Source: SZUA-430 sp034440355
GTDB lineage: Bacteria; Pseudomonadota; Alphaproteobacteria; Micropepsales; Micropepsaceae
Direction of reading: 5' to 3'
Length of the DNA: 51,736 nucleotides
NCBI GenBank assembly: GCA_034440355.1
Contig: JAWXBY010000143.1
Span: 1 to 51,736, forward strand
Below are positions 8,051 through 16,029 of this stretch, one piece after another; positions within the stretch are counted from its first letter, which is position 1; the number at the start of each line of letters is the position of its first letter. The notes beneath the pieces are model-generated. The model worked only from the letters and a program-made list of their open reading frames with translations, ran no database searches and was not told the DNA's origin. A program made the position numbers and the translations under genes.

Positions 8051-9393
8051 CGTCTTTGAAACTCCGGTGAGGCGAGAAGCAGTGCGAGGCCCTGGGTCGG
8101 GTCGGCGGCGAGTTTTAGCGCTTCGCGCGTCGGCGGTGACAGGAGCGGCCCCATCGTTGTATCGGCCAGCACCGCCGGGTCCGGCTTCTTTTGGATTCGT
8201 TCGGCGAGCACGTGTGCCCATTGCACGCGCTCCATGATCGCGGCTGGGCCTGCCCAGGCGGAGGCGACGTCGGGCCAGCCTTTCGGCGACTGTGCGGTGA
8301 AGGGGATTTGGCCCATGACGCGCAGGGATTCGGCCAAGCCTTGGAAACGCTGATCGCCGAGCGTGTCCTGGATGCCCCCCAAGAGGCGTATCGCTGCCAC
8401 GATGTATTCGATCGGCGTGCGCATTTTGTTGAGCGTCGGTTGCCAGGCTGAAGGTTCGTCGACGAGGGCGGCCGCGAGCGCACGCAGGTCGCCGCCGGTG
8501 TCGCGGAAGACGCGTTCGAGTTTGGCGACGGCTTGCGGCGGCGGTTCGTCGGCGATGAAGTGGCGCGCCAGTTTGGTTGCGATGTGGCGCGCGGTCGATG
8601 GATGGCGCGCGAGGTCGCGTAAGGCGTCTTGGCCTTCGCGTTCGCCGTTCTCGCCGTAGGTCTTGCCGAGCAGCGCTTTCGATCCGGCTTGGTGGCGGTT
8701 CTGGAAGAATTTGAAACCGGTGCCGGCGCCGGATTCGCGGTCGACGCTCCAGCCGGTCAGGATTTTTGCCAGTTCGATGACGTCGGCCTGGGTGTAGCCG
8801 CCGTTCACGCCCACCGTATGCAGTTCCAGGATTTCGCGCGCGTGGTTTTCGTTAAGGCCCTTGCCAGTGTAACGGCCTGCCGGTGAATCCGGCCCGATCG
8901 AATAGGCGTTGTCGAGATAGATGAGCATCGCCGGATGGCGGACCGTCGAGATCAGCAGGTCTTCGAATTTGCCGAGCACGGCGGGGCGGATCGCTTCGCG
9001 CTCGTAGGAGCCGGCGAAGAACGTCATGCGCTGCTTCAGCACCGAGATGGTGAAATGGTTCGACCAGAACCAGACGTAGCGCTCAAGGAACGGCACCGGC
9101 GTCTCGAAAGCGTTGCGCATCCACGGGCGCATTTCGGCGATGAACATGTCGCGGCCCATTTTGGCGAGCTTGACCATGTCGTCGGGCGACTTGTTGGCGG
9201 CCTCGCGCATGCTGGGCAGGTCGCGCAGTACTTGGGCTGTGGATTTCTGGCCGGCGAAGGGACGTGTGATAGGCTCGACGCTTCCGAGCTGCGACTTGAG
9301 CCATCCGCGGGGGTCGCCGCGCATGGCGTCGAGATCGCGCTTGCCAGCGCCCAGGCCGAAGCGATGGGTGGCGAGGACTGCCTCTAAATTCAT
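8047..9393 (-). CDS. DUF1800 domain protein, partner of DUF1501
   Basis: Product of 448 residues with the DUF1800 layout: LEAVLATHRFGLG at the N-terminus, FWSNHFTIS near the middle, then NENHAREILELHTVGV and VIELAKILTGW, and LARHFIADEPP towards the C-terminus. The function of the family is unknown; it is almost always encoded next to DUF1501 and is thought to act outside the cytoplasm, although no clear signal peptide is visible here. I chose the ATG at 9393 because an AGGGG lies 9 nt upstream; an ATG at 9402 abuts that same AGGGG and is less likely. The gene is divergent from purM across about 100 bp. Confidence 0.88.
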   Translation of the reverse strand: MNLEAVLATHRFGLGAGKRDLDAMRGDPRGWLKSQLGSVEPITRPFAGQKSTAQVLRDLPSMREAANKSPDDMVKLAKMGRDMFIAEMRPWMRNAFETPVPFLERYVWFWSNHFTISVLKQRMTFFAGSYEREAIRPAVLGKFEDLLISTVRHPAMLIYLDNAYSIGPDSPAGRYTGKGLNENHAREILELHTVGVNGGYTQADVIELAKILTGWSVDRESGAGTGFKFFQNRHQAGSKALLGKTYGENGEREGQDALRDLARHPSTARHIATKLARHFIADEPPPQAVAKLERVFRDTGGDLRALAAALVDEPSAWQPTLNKMRTPIEYIVAAIRLLGGIQDTLGDQRFQGLAESLRVMGQIPFTAQSPKGWPDVASAWAGPAAIMERVQWAHVLAERIQKKPDPAVLADTTMGPLLSPPTREALKLAADPTQGLALLLASPEFQRR

Positions 9394-9495
9394 GCGTCCC
9401 ATCCCCTAAGAATTTTGGCCCCGCCTTGGACTTCCCCGCGCGTTCTGCTTTAACGCGGCGGTCCGCGCCAATCCGTCGGAGCCCCATCTTAGCTC

Positions 9496-10560
9496 ATGAA
9501 CACCCCGAAAAACGGCCTCACTTACGCCCAGGCGGGCGTCGATATCGATGCGGGCGATGCGCTGGTCGAAGCGATCAAGCCGCTGGCGAAATCTACTGCG
9601 CGGCCGGGGGCGGATGCGAGCCTCGGCGGGTTCGGCGGGTTGTTCGATTTGAAGGCGGCTGGGTTCAAGGATCCGTTGCTGGTGGCCGGCACGGATGGCG
9701 TGGGGACGAAGCTGAAGGTCGCGATCGAGTCGGGGATTCATGACACGGTTGGGATCGATCTCGTGGCGATGTCGGTGAACGACATTGTCGTGCAGGGGGC
9801 GGAGCCTCTGTTGTTCCTCGATTATTTCGCGACGGGGAAGCTTGAGGTCGCGATGGCGACCGATGTCGTGAAGGGGATCGCCGAGGGGTGCCGGCAGGCG
9901 GGTTGTGCGCTCGTCGGCGGCGAGACAGCCGAGATGCCGGGAATGTATGCGCGCGGCGACTATGACCTCGCGGGGTTTGCGATCGGCGCGGTCGAACGGG
10001 ATCAAGTTCTGCCGCGGCGCGGCATGGCGGTGGGTGACGTGGTGCTCGGGCTCACGTCGTCGGGGGTTCACTCGAACGGGTTTTCGCTGGTGCGGCGGAT
10101 CGTGGCGGAGAGTGGGCTTTCCTATGAGTCGCCGGCGCCGTTCGCAAAAGGCGAAGCGTTGGGGCGCGCGTTGCTGGCGCCGACGCGGATTTATGTGAAG
10201 AGCGCGCTGGCGCTTATCCGCCAGGGCGATGTGAAGGGCTTCGCGCATATCACCGGCGGCGGTTTGACGGAGAACGCGCCGCGCGTCGTGCCGGATGATT
10301 TCGACATCGAGATCGATCTCGGCGCTTGGCCTTTGCCGCCGCTGTTTCAGTGGCTGGCGCGTTCGGGCGGCGTGGACGAGCGCGAGATGCTGCGGACGTT
10401 CAATTGCGGCATCGGCATGATCGCGATTGTTCCGGCCGACAAGGCGGACGACGCGATCAGCATTCTGACGGCAGCGGGCGAGCACGTGTACGCGATCGGC
10501 AAGCTGATCGCGGGCAAAGGCGAGCCGACGGTGCGCTATCGCGGCCGCACGAGCCTCTGA
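9496..10560 (+). CDS. purM: Phosphoribosylformylglycinamidine cyclo-ligase (AIR synthetase)
   Basis: Fifth step of purine synthesis: ATP-dependent ring closure of FGAM to AIR in the cytoplasm. The 354 residues match the family length. Seen: GLTYAQAGVDIDAGDALV at the N-terminus, LVAGTDGVGTKLKVA, DLVAMSVNDI, GCALVGGETAEMPGMY, GLTSSGVHSNGFSLVR and FAHITGGGLTENAPRV, all standard PurM signatures. It is followed after 2 bp by purN, so the two form an operon. No strong Shine-Dalgarno precedes the ATG. Confidence 0.97.
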   Translation: MNTPKNGLTYAQAGVDIDAGDALVEAIKPLAKSTARPGADASLGGFGGLFDLKAAGFKDPLLVAGTDGVGTKLKVAIESGIHDTVGIDLVAMSVNDIVVQGAEPLLFLDYFATGKLEVAMATDVVKGIAEGCRQAGCALVGGETAEMPGMYARGDYDLAGFAIGAVERDQVLPRRGMAVGDVVLGLTSSGVHSNGFSLVRRIVAESGLSYESPAPFAKGEALGRALLAPTRIYVKSALALIRQGDVKGFAHITGGGLTENAPRVVPDDFDIEIDLGAWPLPPLFQWLARSGGVDEREMLRTFNCGIGMIAIVPADKADDAISILTAAGEHVYAIGKLIAGKGEPTVRYRGRTSL

Positions 10561-10562
10561 GC

Positions 10563-11153
10563 GTGGCGTCACGCACCCGCGTCGCCATTTTGATTTCCGG
10601 ACGCGGCAGTAATATGCGCGCGCTGATCGAGGCGGCGCGAGCGGCGGATTATCCGGGTGAGATTGTGCTTGTCGTTTCGAGCCGGAGCGATGCACCGGGG
10701 TTAAACGTTGCGCGCGACGCTGGTGTGCCGACCGTCGTCGTTGATCAGGTGCGCTTTCGGCGCGAGAACCGGGATCGTGAGGCTTACGACGCCGAACTAC
10801 ACGGCGAACTGACGAAAGCGAATATCGGGTTCGTTTGCCTCGCCGGATTCATGCGCATTCTTTCCGACGGCTTCGTACGCAAGTGGGAGGGGCGGATCGT
10901 CAACATCCACCCTTCCCTTTTGCCGGCGTTTCGCGGGTTGAGGCCGCAGGCGCAAGCGTTGGCTGCGCGGGTCGCCGTGTCAGGCTGCACCGTGCATTAT
11001 GTCGTACCGGAACTTGATGCCGGCGCGACGATCGCGCAGTCGGAAGTGCCCGTGCTGACGGGCGATACGGAAGAGACGTTGAGCGCGCGTATTCTGGAGG
11101 CCGAGCACAAGCTTTATCCGCTCGCGCTCAGACAAGTGCTGCTGCGCGGTTAG
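10563..11153 (+). CDS. purN: Phosphoribosylglycinamide formyltransferase (GART) with altered loop motif
   Basis: Transfers a formyl group from 10-formyl-tetrahydrofolate to GAR. Product of 196 residues starting at a GTG two bases after purM. Seen: ILISGRGSNMRAL, FVCLAGFMRIL, catalytic Asn114 and His116 in NIHPSLLPAF, GCTVHYV and Asp152 in ELDAGATI. The segment that is normally GLHTHxxAL reads GLRPQAQAL (125-133), so both histidines of that loop are missing while the catalytic triad Asn/His/Asp is kept. The frame is intact on both sides, so this is not an obvious frameshift. Product assignment is sure; full activity is not. Confidence 0.93.
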   Translation: MASRTRVAILISGRGSNMRALIEAARAADYPGEIVLVVSSRSDAPGLNVARDAGVPTVVVDQVRFRRENRDREAYDAELHGELTKANIGFVCLAGFMRILSDGFVRKWEGRIVNIHPSLLPAFRGLRPQAQALAARVAVSGCTVHYVVPELDAGATIAQSEVPVLTGDTEETLSARILEAEHKLYPLALRQVLLRG

Positions 11154-11157
11154 CGCC

Positions 11158-11616
11158 TCAGTTCCCGCATTTTTCGTACCAGGGTGTTTGCTCGCCGTTG
11201 GCGAGGATCTTGCCGTCCTTCACGTAGACGTCGTCGGCACCGGCGTATGCCACCGCGAGGCCGCCGAGGCTCGACGACCAGAGGCGGTAGCGGCTCTTCT
11301 CCATCTTGAGCACGACGTCGATTTCGTCGCTCTCCGATTTGACGACGTAGAGCACGCGGTTGTCCGGCATTTGCTTCAGCTCGAGCAACGTCGACGGATT
11401 GGCGTCTTTCTTGTCGGTGTCTGTCGTGAGGACGACGTGGCCGTCGGCAGTCTCGGTCCATGCCGAGTGGATGTTGGTCGCGCTTGCCGGCTTTGAGCAA
11501 TCGACGGCCCACTTGCCGGCGAGGCCGGTTGCCTTCAGTGCGTCGGTGTCGGGGCTCGCGGCGGCCGAGGATGCTGCGAGCGTTGCGCCGAGCATCAATA
11601 CGAGCGTTCTTTGCAT
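11158..11616 (-). CDS. Small exported protein of unknown function
   Basis: Product of 152 residues. The first 21 form a clear signal peptide ending near AASSAAASP. The mature protein has GLAGKWAVDCSKPAS, then alternating beta-like segments, and two cysteines (Cys40 and Cys150) placed to join the ends by a disulfide. The pattern resembles small periplasmic lipocalin-like or beta-barrel proteins, but no family is recognised. A GGGAG lies 7 nt upstream of the ATG. It is the last gene of the leftward flavoenzyme cluster, 65 bp downstream of it, and ends 4 bp from the convergent purN. Confidence 0.75.
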   Translation of the reverse strand: MQRTLVLMLGATLAASSAAASPDTDALKATGLAGKWAVDCSKPASATNIHSAWTETADGHVVLTTDTDKKDANPSTLLELKQMPDNRVLYVVKSESDEIDVVLKMEKSRYRLWSSSLGGLAVAYAGADDVYVKDGKILANGEQTPWYEKCGN

Positions 11617-11681
11617 AGGGGTCTCCCTTGGCGTCCGCCCAGTAATACCCCGCGCGCTGTGAGCGCACAAAGGTGCGGTCG

Positions 11682-13187
11682 TCACTTCGCTTTCAGTATC
11701 GCGCGGGCGGCATTGCGGCCGCTGGCGCCGCTGATTCCGGCGCCGCCGTGGATGCCGTTGCCGCAGAGGTAGAGGCCGTCGATCGGCGTCTTGTGGTTCG
11801 ACCAGCCCGGGATCGGGCGCATGAAGAACATTTGGTCGAGGATTAGCTGGCCGTGGTTCATATCGCCTTCGGTCAGGCCGTAGGTTTTCTCGAGGTCGAG
11901 GGGCGTCAGCAATTTGGTTTCGCGGATGCTCGCCTTCAGTTGCGGGAATACGGTTGCCGCGGTGTCGATGGCTGAGCGTTCCAACACGGGACGGAGTTGT
12001 TCCCAATCGCCTTGGCGCAGCGTGTACGGCGCGAACTGGACGTGGAGTGAGGCCACGCGGCCGGACGTCGTGATTTCGAGATAAGGCGCCTTCGACATTT
12101 CGCCGTACTTCGCGGCGTCGTAGGCGCGCTCTGCATAGCGAACCGTCGGCGCGATGACGAGCGTGCCTTTCGGCAGGCCGTGGTTGCCATCGGTTAGGAG
12201 ATGCACCTTCGCCACGGCGCCGCGCATCTTGATCGATTGCGTGGCCCATACGAACTCTGGCGGCAGTTCCGGCGCGCCAACGAGGTCGAGCAAGGTGTGG
12301 CGCGGGTCGGCGGCGGAGACCACCGTCGTTGCCGTGATCTCTTCGCCGTTGGTCAGGCGCACGCCGCTGACGGTTTGATTTTCGACGAGCATGTTCTTCA
12401 CGCTGGCGGAGAGGCGCAGTTCGCCGCCGCGGGCTTTCAGTGCGGCGACGAGTGCGTCGGCGATGCGGCCCGTGCCGCCTTCAACGCGAAGGTGGCCGGG
12501 GCCGCCGCGGTTGAGCCAATTGTGCATCAGCGTGTAGCCGGTGCCCGCCGACATGGGGCCTAGCGTGTTGCCGTGGATGGCGACGGCGCCGATCGCGGCG
12601 CGCACCGCGTCGGACTCGAACCACTCTTCAGTGAGTTCGAGCGACGACATCGGCATTGCGCGGATGACGCGGAACATGTCCTTGGGACCAAGGCGGCGCA
12701 GCTTCAGCGCGAGTTGTGCGAGCGGCCATCCTTCGGACAGCGTGACGTGCGGCAGGCGCGGCATCGGCGTGCGGTAGGCGGCGTCGAGGAAGGCGGCCGC
12801 TTCCTTCATGAAGGCGACGAAGTCGGGCCAGCGCTCGGCATCGCTTTTCGAAAGACTGCGGATCGACGCGAGCGTTTCTTCGTCCGGGTCAGCGGTTAGG
12901 CGGAGTTGGCGGCCGTCCGGCAGGAAGGAAATCAGCGGTTCGCTCACTGATGCGGGCAAGCCGTGCTGCGCGAGATCGAGATCGCTCACGATATCTGGGC
13001 GGAGTTGGCCGCCGGCGTGCAGAGCGTCGGCCTGAAACTCTTTGCCGAAAGATTCTGTGGCGGCTTGTCCGCCGGCGATGGCGCGGCGTTCGAGGACCAG
13101 GACCTTCTTGCCTGCTTTCGCCAGATAGTTTGCCGCGACTAGGCCGTTGAGGCCGGCGCCGATGACGATGATGTCGACGTTCGCCAT
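11682..13187 (-). CDS. FAD-dependent oxidoreductase, PYROXD2 / phytoene-desaturase-like (copy 2)
   Basis: Product of 501 residues. The N-terminal dinucleotide-binding motif IIVIGAGLNGLVAANYL is followed by VLVLERRAIAGG (FAD ribose contact), a substrate domain, and a C-terminal FAD-closing segment PIDGLYLCGNGIHGGAGISGA. In the usual family the last part reads HPGGG; here it is HGGAG. The family contains amine and carotenoid oxidoreductases; human PYROXD2 is the closest named relative and its substrate is unknown. The ATG overlaps the stop of copy 1 by one base (TAATG), so the two are translationally coupled, which fits a heteromer or sequential steps. Confidence 0.88.
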   Translation of the reverse strand: MANVDIIVIGAGLNGLVAANYLAKAGKKVLVLERRAIAGGQAATESFGKEFQADALHAGGQLRPDIVSDLDLAQHGLPASVSEPLISFLPDGRQLRLTADPDEETLASIRSLSKSDAERWPDFVAFMKEAAAFLDAAYRTPMPRLPHVTLSEGWPLAQLALKLRRLGPKDMFRVIRAMPMSSLELTEEWFESDAVRAAIGAVAIHGNTLGPMSAGTGYTLMHNWLNRGGPGHLRVEGGTGRIADALVAALKARGGELRLSASVKNMLVENQTVSGVRLTNGEEITATTVVSAADPRHTLLDLVGAPELPPEFVWATQSIKMRGAVAKVHLLTDGNHGLPKGTLVIAPTVRYAERAYDAAKYGEMSKAPYLEITTSGRVASLHVQFAPYTLRQGDWEQLRPVLERSAIDTAATVFPQLKASIRETKLLTPLDLEKTYGLTEGDMNHGQLILDQMFFMRPIPGWSNHKTPIDGLYLCGNGIHGGAGISGASGRNAARAILKAK

Positions 13188-14770
13188 TAGCGCCAGTCCT
13201 TCAGCGCGGCGTCGGCGGCCATCTTGCCGGCTGCGCCCATGACGCCACCGCCGGGATGTGCGCCGGACGCGCCGAAATAGTAACCGGGCAGCGGCGTGCG
13301 GAAGTCGGCCCATTGCGGCGCGGGGCGGAGGAAGAAGAGCTGATGCAACAGCAGTTCGCCGTGGAAGATGTTGCCGCCGGTGATGCCGGCGATGCGTTCG
13401 ATGTCTTTGGGCGTGATCACCTGTTTGCCGACGATCGCGCGGCGGATGTTCGGCGCGTAGCGTTCGATCGTGGAGATCACGGTTTCGCCGAAGGCGTCGC
13501 GCTTGGCGTCGTCCCAGCCGCCTTCGATGTCGTAGGGCGCGTATTGCACGAAGCACGACATGACATGGTGGCCCGGTGGGGCCATGTCGCGGTCGATCAT
13601 CGATGGGATGATCATATCGATGTAGGGCTGCTTCGAGAACTGGCCGTACTTCGCTTCGTCGTAGGCGCGTTCGATGTATTCGATCGACGGGCTGATGGAG
13701 ATGGCGCCGCGATGGAGCGGGCTTTCGCCGGGCAGGCATTTGAAGTCCGGCAGTTCGCTGAGCGCGATGTTGACTTTGCCGGAGGAGCCGCGGACGCGGA
13801 AGTTTCGGATTTGCTGCGTGAACTCGTCGGGAAAGTGTTTGCTTTCGACGAATTGCAGGAAGCTGCGTTTCGGGTCGGCGGCGGACATCACGACCTTGGC
13901 GTGGAGTTCGTCGCCGTTTTCGAGGGCGACGCCTGCGGCGCGGCCACCTTTGACGATGACTTGTTTCACGGATGCGCCAGTGCGGATTTCGACGCCCAAC
14001 GCGCGGGCGGAGGACGCGATCGCTGCAGTTACGCCGCCGGTGCCGTTCTTGGCGAAGCCCCAGGCACGGAAGGCGCCGTCGATCTCGCCCATGTAGTGAT
14101 GCAGCAAGACGTAGGCCGTGCCGGGCGAATGGGGGCCTAAGAACGTGCCGATGATGCCGCTGGCGGACTTCGTGCCCTTGAGCGGATCGAACTCGAACCA
14201 TTCGTTCAGCAGGTCGGCCGACGATTGCGTGACGAGTTTGGCGATGCGGTAGAGTTCTTTTTCGCTCAGGCTTTTGGCGTATTGGCCGAGTTTGAGCAGG
14301 CCCATCAGATCGCGCGGGCTCATCGACGACGGGTCGGGCGGCACGAGACCGATCACCGGCTTGATCGCTTTCGCTGCGCGCGCCATGACGCGGCTGTATT
14401 CGTCGGCGGCTTCGGCGTCGCGCGGCGAGTGGCGGTAGATTTCGCGGCGCGTCTGATCGTGATCTTCCCAGGCTGCGAGGTAGTCGCCGTTGTCCATCGG
14501 CGTGACGGTGCTGGGCAGCGGCAGGATTTTCAGGCCGTGGCGCGGCAGTTCAAGATCGCGAATGATCTCGGGACGCAGCAAGCTGACCACGTAAGAGAAT
14601 TCGGTGAAGCGGTAGCCCTTGAAGATTTCCTCCGTCACCGCCGCGCCGCCGACGACGTCGCGGCGCTCCAGCACCACCACCTTCTTGCCCGCGCGCGCGA
14701 GGTAAGCGCCGGCGATCAAGCCGTTGTGGCCCGCGCCGATGACGATCGCGTCGTATTGGTTCACTGACAT
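13187..14770 (-). CDS. FAD-dependent oxidoreductase, PYROXD2-like (copy 1)
   Basis: Product of 527 residues. FAD motif AIVIGAGHNGLIAGAYL (9-25) and VVVLERRDVVGGAAVTEE lead into FSYVVSLLRPEII. The closing motif GYYFGASGAHPGGGVMGAAG near the C-terminus is canonical for the PYROXD2 group. It has no signal peptide and is presumably cytoplasmic. It starts 6 bp after the stop of the GcvT-like gene and runs into copy 2 by TAATG. The physical coupling of a folate-type methyltransferase with two flavoproteins recalls the modules of sarcosine and dimethylglycine oxidation on separate chains. That is inference; the substrate is not known. Confidence 0.9.
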   Translation of the reverse strand: MSVNQYDAIVIGAGHNGLIAGAYLARAGKKVVVLERRDVVGGAAVTEEIFKGYRFTEFSYVVSLLRPEIIRDLELPRHGLKILPLPSTVTPMDNGDYLAAWEDHDQTRREIYRHSPRDAEAADEYSRVMARAAKAIKPVIGLVPPDPSSMSPRDLMGLLKLGQYAKSLSEKELYRIAKLVTQSSADLLNEWFEFDPLKGTKSASGIIGTFLGPHSPGTAYVLLHHYMGEIDGAFRAWGFAKNGTGGVTAAIASSARALGVEIRTGASVKQVIVKGGRAAGVALENGDELHAKVVMSAADPKRSFLQFVESKHFPDEFTQQIRNFRVRGSSGKVNIALSELPDFKCLPGESPLHRGAISISPSIEYIERAYDEAKYGQFSKQPYIDMIIPSMIDRDMAPPGHHVMSCFVQYAPYDIEGGWDDAKRDAFGETVISTIERYAPNIRRAIVGKQVITPKDIERIAGITGGNIFHGELLLHQLFFLRPAPQWADFRTPLPGYYFGASGAHPGGGVMGAAGKMAADAALKDWR

Positions 14771-14776
14771 GCGCGG

Positions 14777-15985
14777 CTATTTCTTCTTCCACTCGGGTTC
14801 GTAGAACGGCAGCTTCACCACCGTGGCGGGGGCTTGGCGGCGGTGGTGTTCGACTGTCACTTCCATCGTCAGCGCGGTGCCGGGTTCGTAGTACGGGCGT
14901 TGGACGTGGACGAGCGCGATGTACTTCTTCAGCACAGGCGACCAGGTGCTGGTCGAGGCGTAGCCGACTTGTTTGCCGTTGTGCATGACCGGCAAACTTC
15001 CGCGCATCGCCATGCCTGGGATTTGCGGCGGCATGCCGACGTCGGCGAAGAGGCGTTCGAGGCCGACCCAGTCGATTTCGAGGCCGACGAGTTTCCAGGC
15101 TGGGCCTTCGCGCTTTTCCTTTTCGAGAGCGCGGCGGCCGACGAAGTAGCCCTTCTTGTCGAGGTTCACGGCCCAATCGAGGCCCATCTCGAAGGGCGTC
15201 GACTTTTGTCCGCCGATCCAAGCGTGCGTCGCCGACGTGTAGTCGACGTCGAGCATGAAGAGCCCCGCCTCGACGCGCGCCATGTCCATCGCGAGGATGC
15301 CGCACGGGGCGATGCCGTAGTCGTCGCCGGCCTGCATCAGCGCGTCCCACACCGGCAGCGCTTGGTCGGCATCCATCCAGATTTCGTAGCCGAGGTCGCC
15401 GGTGTAACCGGTGCGCGAGACGCTGACCGACACATTGCCGATGCTGGTTTGCGTCATGCGGAAGTATTTGAGTTTGTCGAGCGGGTCTTTGCAGACGCGG
15501 TTCAGGATCGCGCGCGACTTTGGACCTTGCAGGCTGAGAGCCGCCATTTTGTCGGTGACTTCGCTGATCGTGACGTTCATGCCGACGGCGTTCATCGACA
15601 GCCAGCGCAGCGACGGTTCGGCCGAGGTCATGCGGAAGCGTTGGTCGTCGAGGCGCGCGACTGTGCCGTCGTCGAGCAGCTTGCCTTCGTCGTCGCACCA
15701 GCCGGTGTAATAAACTTGACCGATCTGGAGCTTGAAAATGTCGCGCGTCGTGATGCGGTGAAGCAGACGTGCGGCGTCCGGACCTTCGATCACGTATTTC
15801 ATCAGCGGCGAGACGTCGATCAGCGCCGCCGCGTCGCGTATGGCCCAGTACTCGCGGTCGAGCGACAGCTCGTACGAGCCGGCTACGATGTGGCCCGCCC
15901 AGCGGCGCCAGTTCTGCGGCGTGCACAGACGCGAGGTGCGTTCGTGAAAGGGCGTGCGTTTGAGTTGAAGCGTTTCAAGCATCAT
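14777..15985 (-). CDS. GcvT-family aminomethyltransferase / folate-dependent demethylase
   Basis: Product of 402 residues. It has the folate-binding GcvT fold: ALIDVSPLMKYVIEGPDA, GQVYYTGWCDDEGKLLDD with the conserved acidic pair at 105-106, SLQGPKSRAIL, the family signature RTGYTGDLGYEIW (191-203), and the C-terminal barrel (VGYASTSTWSPVLKKYIALV). Retention of the acidic pair argues for true one-carbon transfer to tetrahydrofolate rather than a YgfZ role. It is not the glycine-cleavage T protein by context, since gcvH and gcvP are absent. The donor could be a methylamine, betaine derivative, methoxy compound or sulfonium. Start taken as the first of two ATGs; an ATG at 16003 would lie inside a hairpin. 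Confidence 0.86.
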   Translation of the reverse strand: MMLETLQLKRTPFHERTSRLCTPQNWRRWAGHIVAGSYELSLDREYWAIRDAAALIDVSPLMKYVIEGPDAARLLHRITTRDIFKLQIGQVYYTGWCDDEGKLLDDGTVARLDDQRFRMTSAEPSLRWLSMNAVGMNVTISEVTDKMAALSLQGPKSRAILNRVCKDPLDKLKYFRMTQTSIGNVSVSVSRTGYTGDLGYEIWMDADQALPVWDALMQAGDDYGIAPCGILAMDMARVEAGLFMLDVDYTSATHAWIGGQKSTPFEMGLDWAVNLDKKGYFVGRRALEKEKREGPAWKLVGLEIDWVGLERLFADVGMPPQIPGMAMRGSLPVMHNGKQVGYASTSTWSPVLKKYIALVHVQRPYYEPGTALTMEVTVEHHRRQAPATVVKLPFYEPEWKKK

Positions 15986-15986
15986 A

Positions 15987-16016
15987 GGCGCGACAGAGAT
16001 CATGATCTGTCGCGCC
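15987..16016. repeat. Perfect 11-bp inverted repeat between the peptidase and GcvT-like genes
   Basis: GGCGCGACAGA (15987-15997) and its exact complement TCTGTCGCGCC (16006-16016) flank an 8-base centre that continues the symmetry as GATCATGATC. The hairpin starts 13 bp after the peptidase stop and ends one base before the GcvT-like start. No T-run follows, so it is a poor classical terminator. It could be an RNA stability element, a partial terminator within an operon, or an operator whose palindrome a dimeric regulator reads. Confidence 0.7.
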
Positions 16017-16029
16017 GATGCAAGTCCGG

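Noticed and set aside
9406..10695. A 429-codon open frame on the minus strand across purM and the start of purN.
   Set aside because: Arg/His/Pro-rich composition of an antisense frame in GC-rich DNA; it lies fully over well-recognised purM and purN and has no motif.
13187..14201. The reading frame of the second flavoprotein stays open about 1 kb further upstream.
   Set aside because: The upstream part is out of frame with copy 1 and gives an Arg-rich nonsense sequence; the FAD motif begins at the ATG at 13187.
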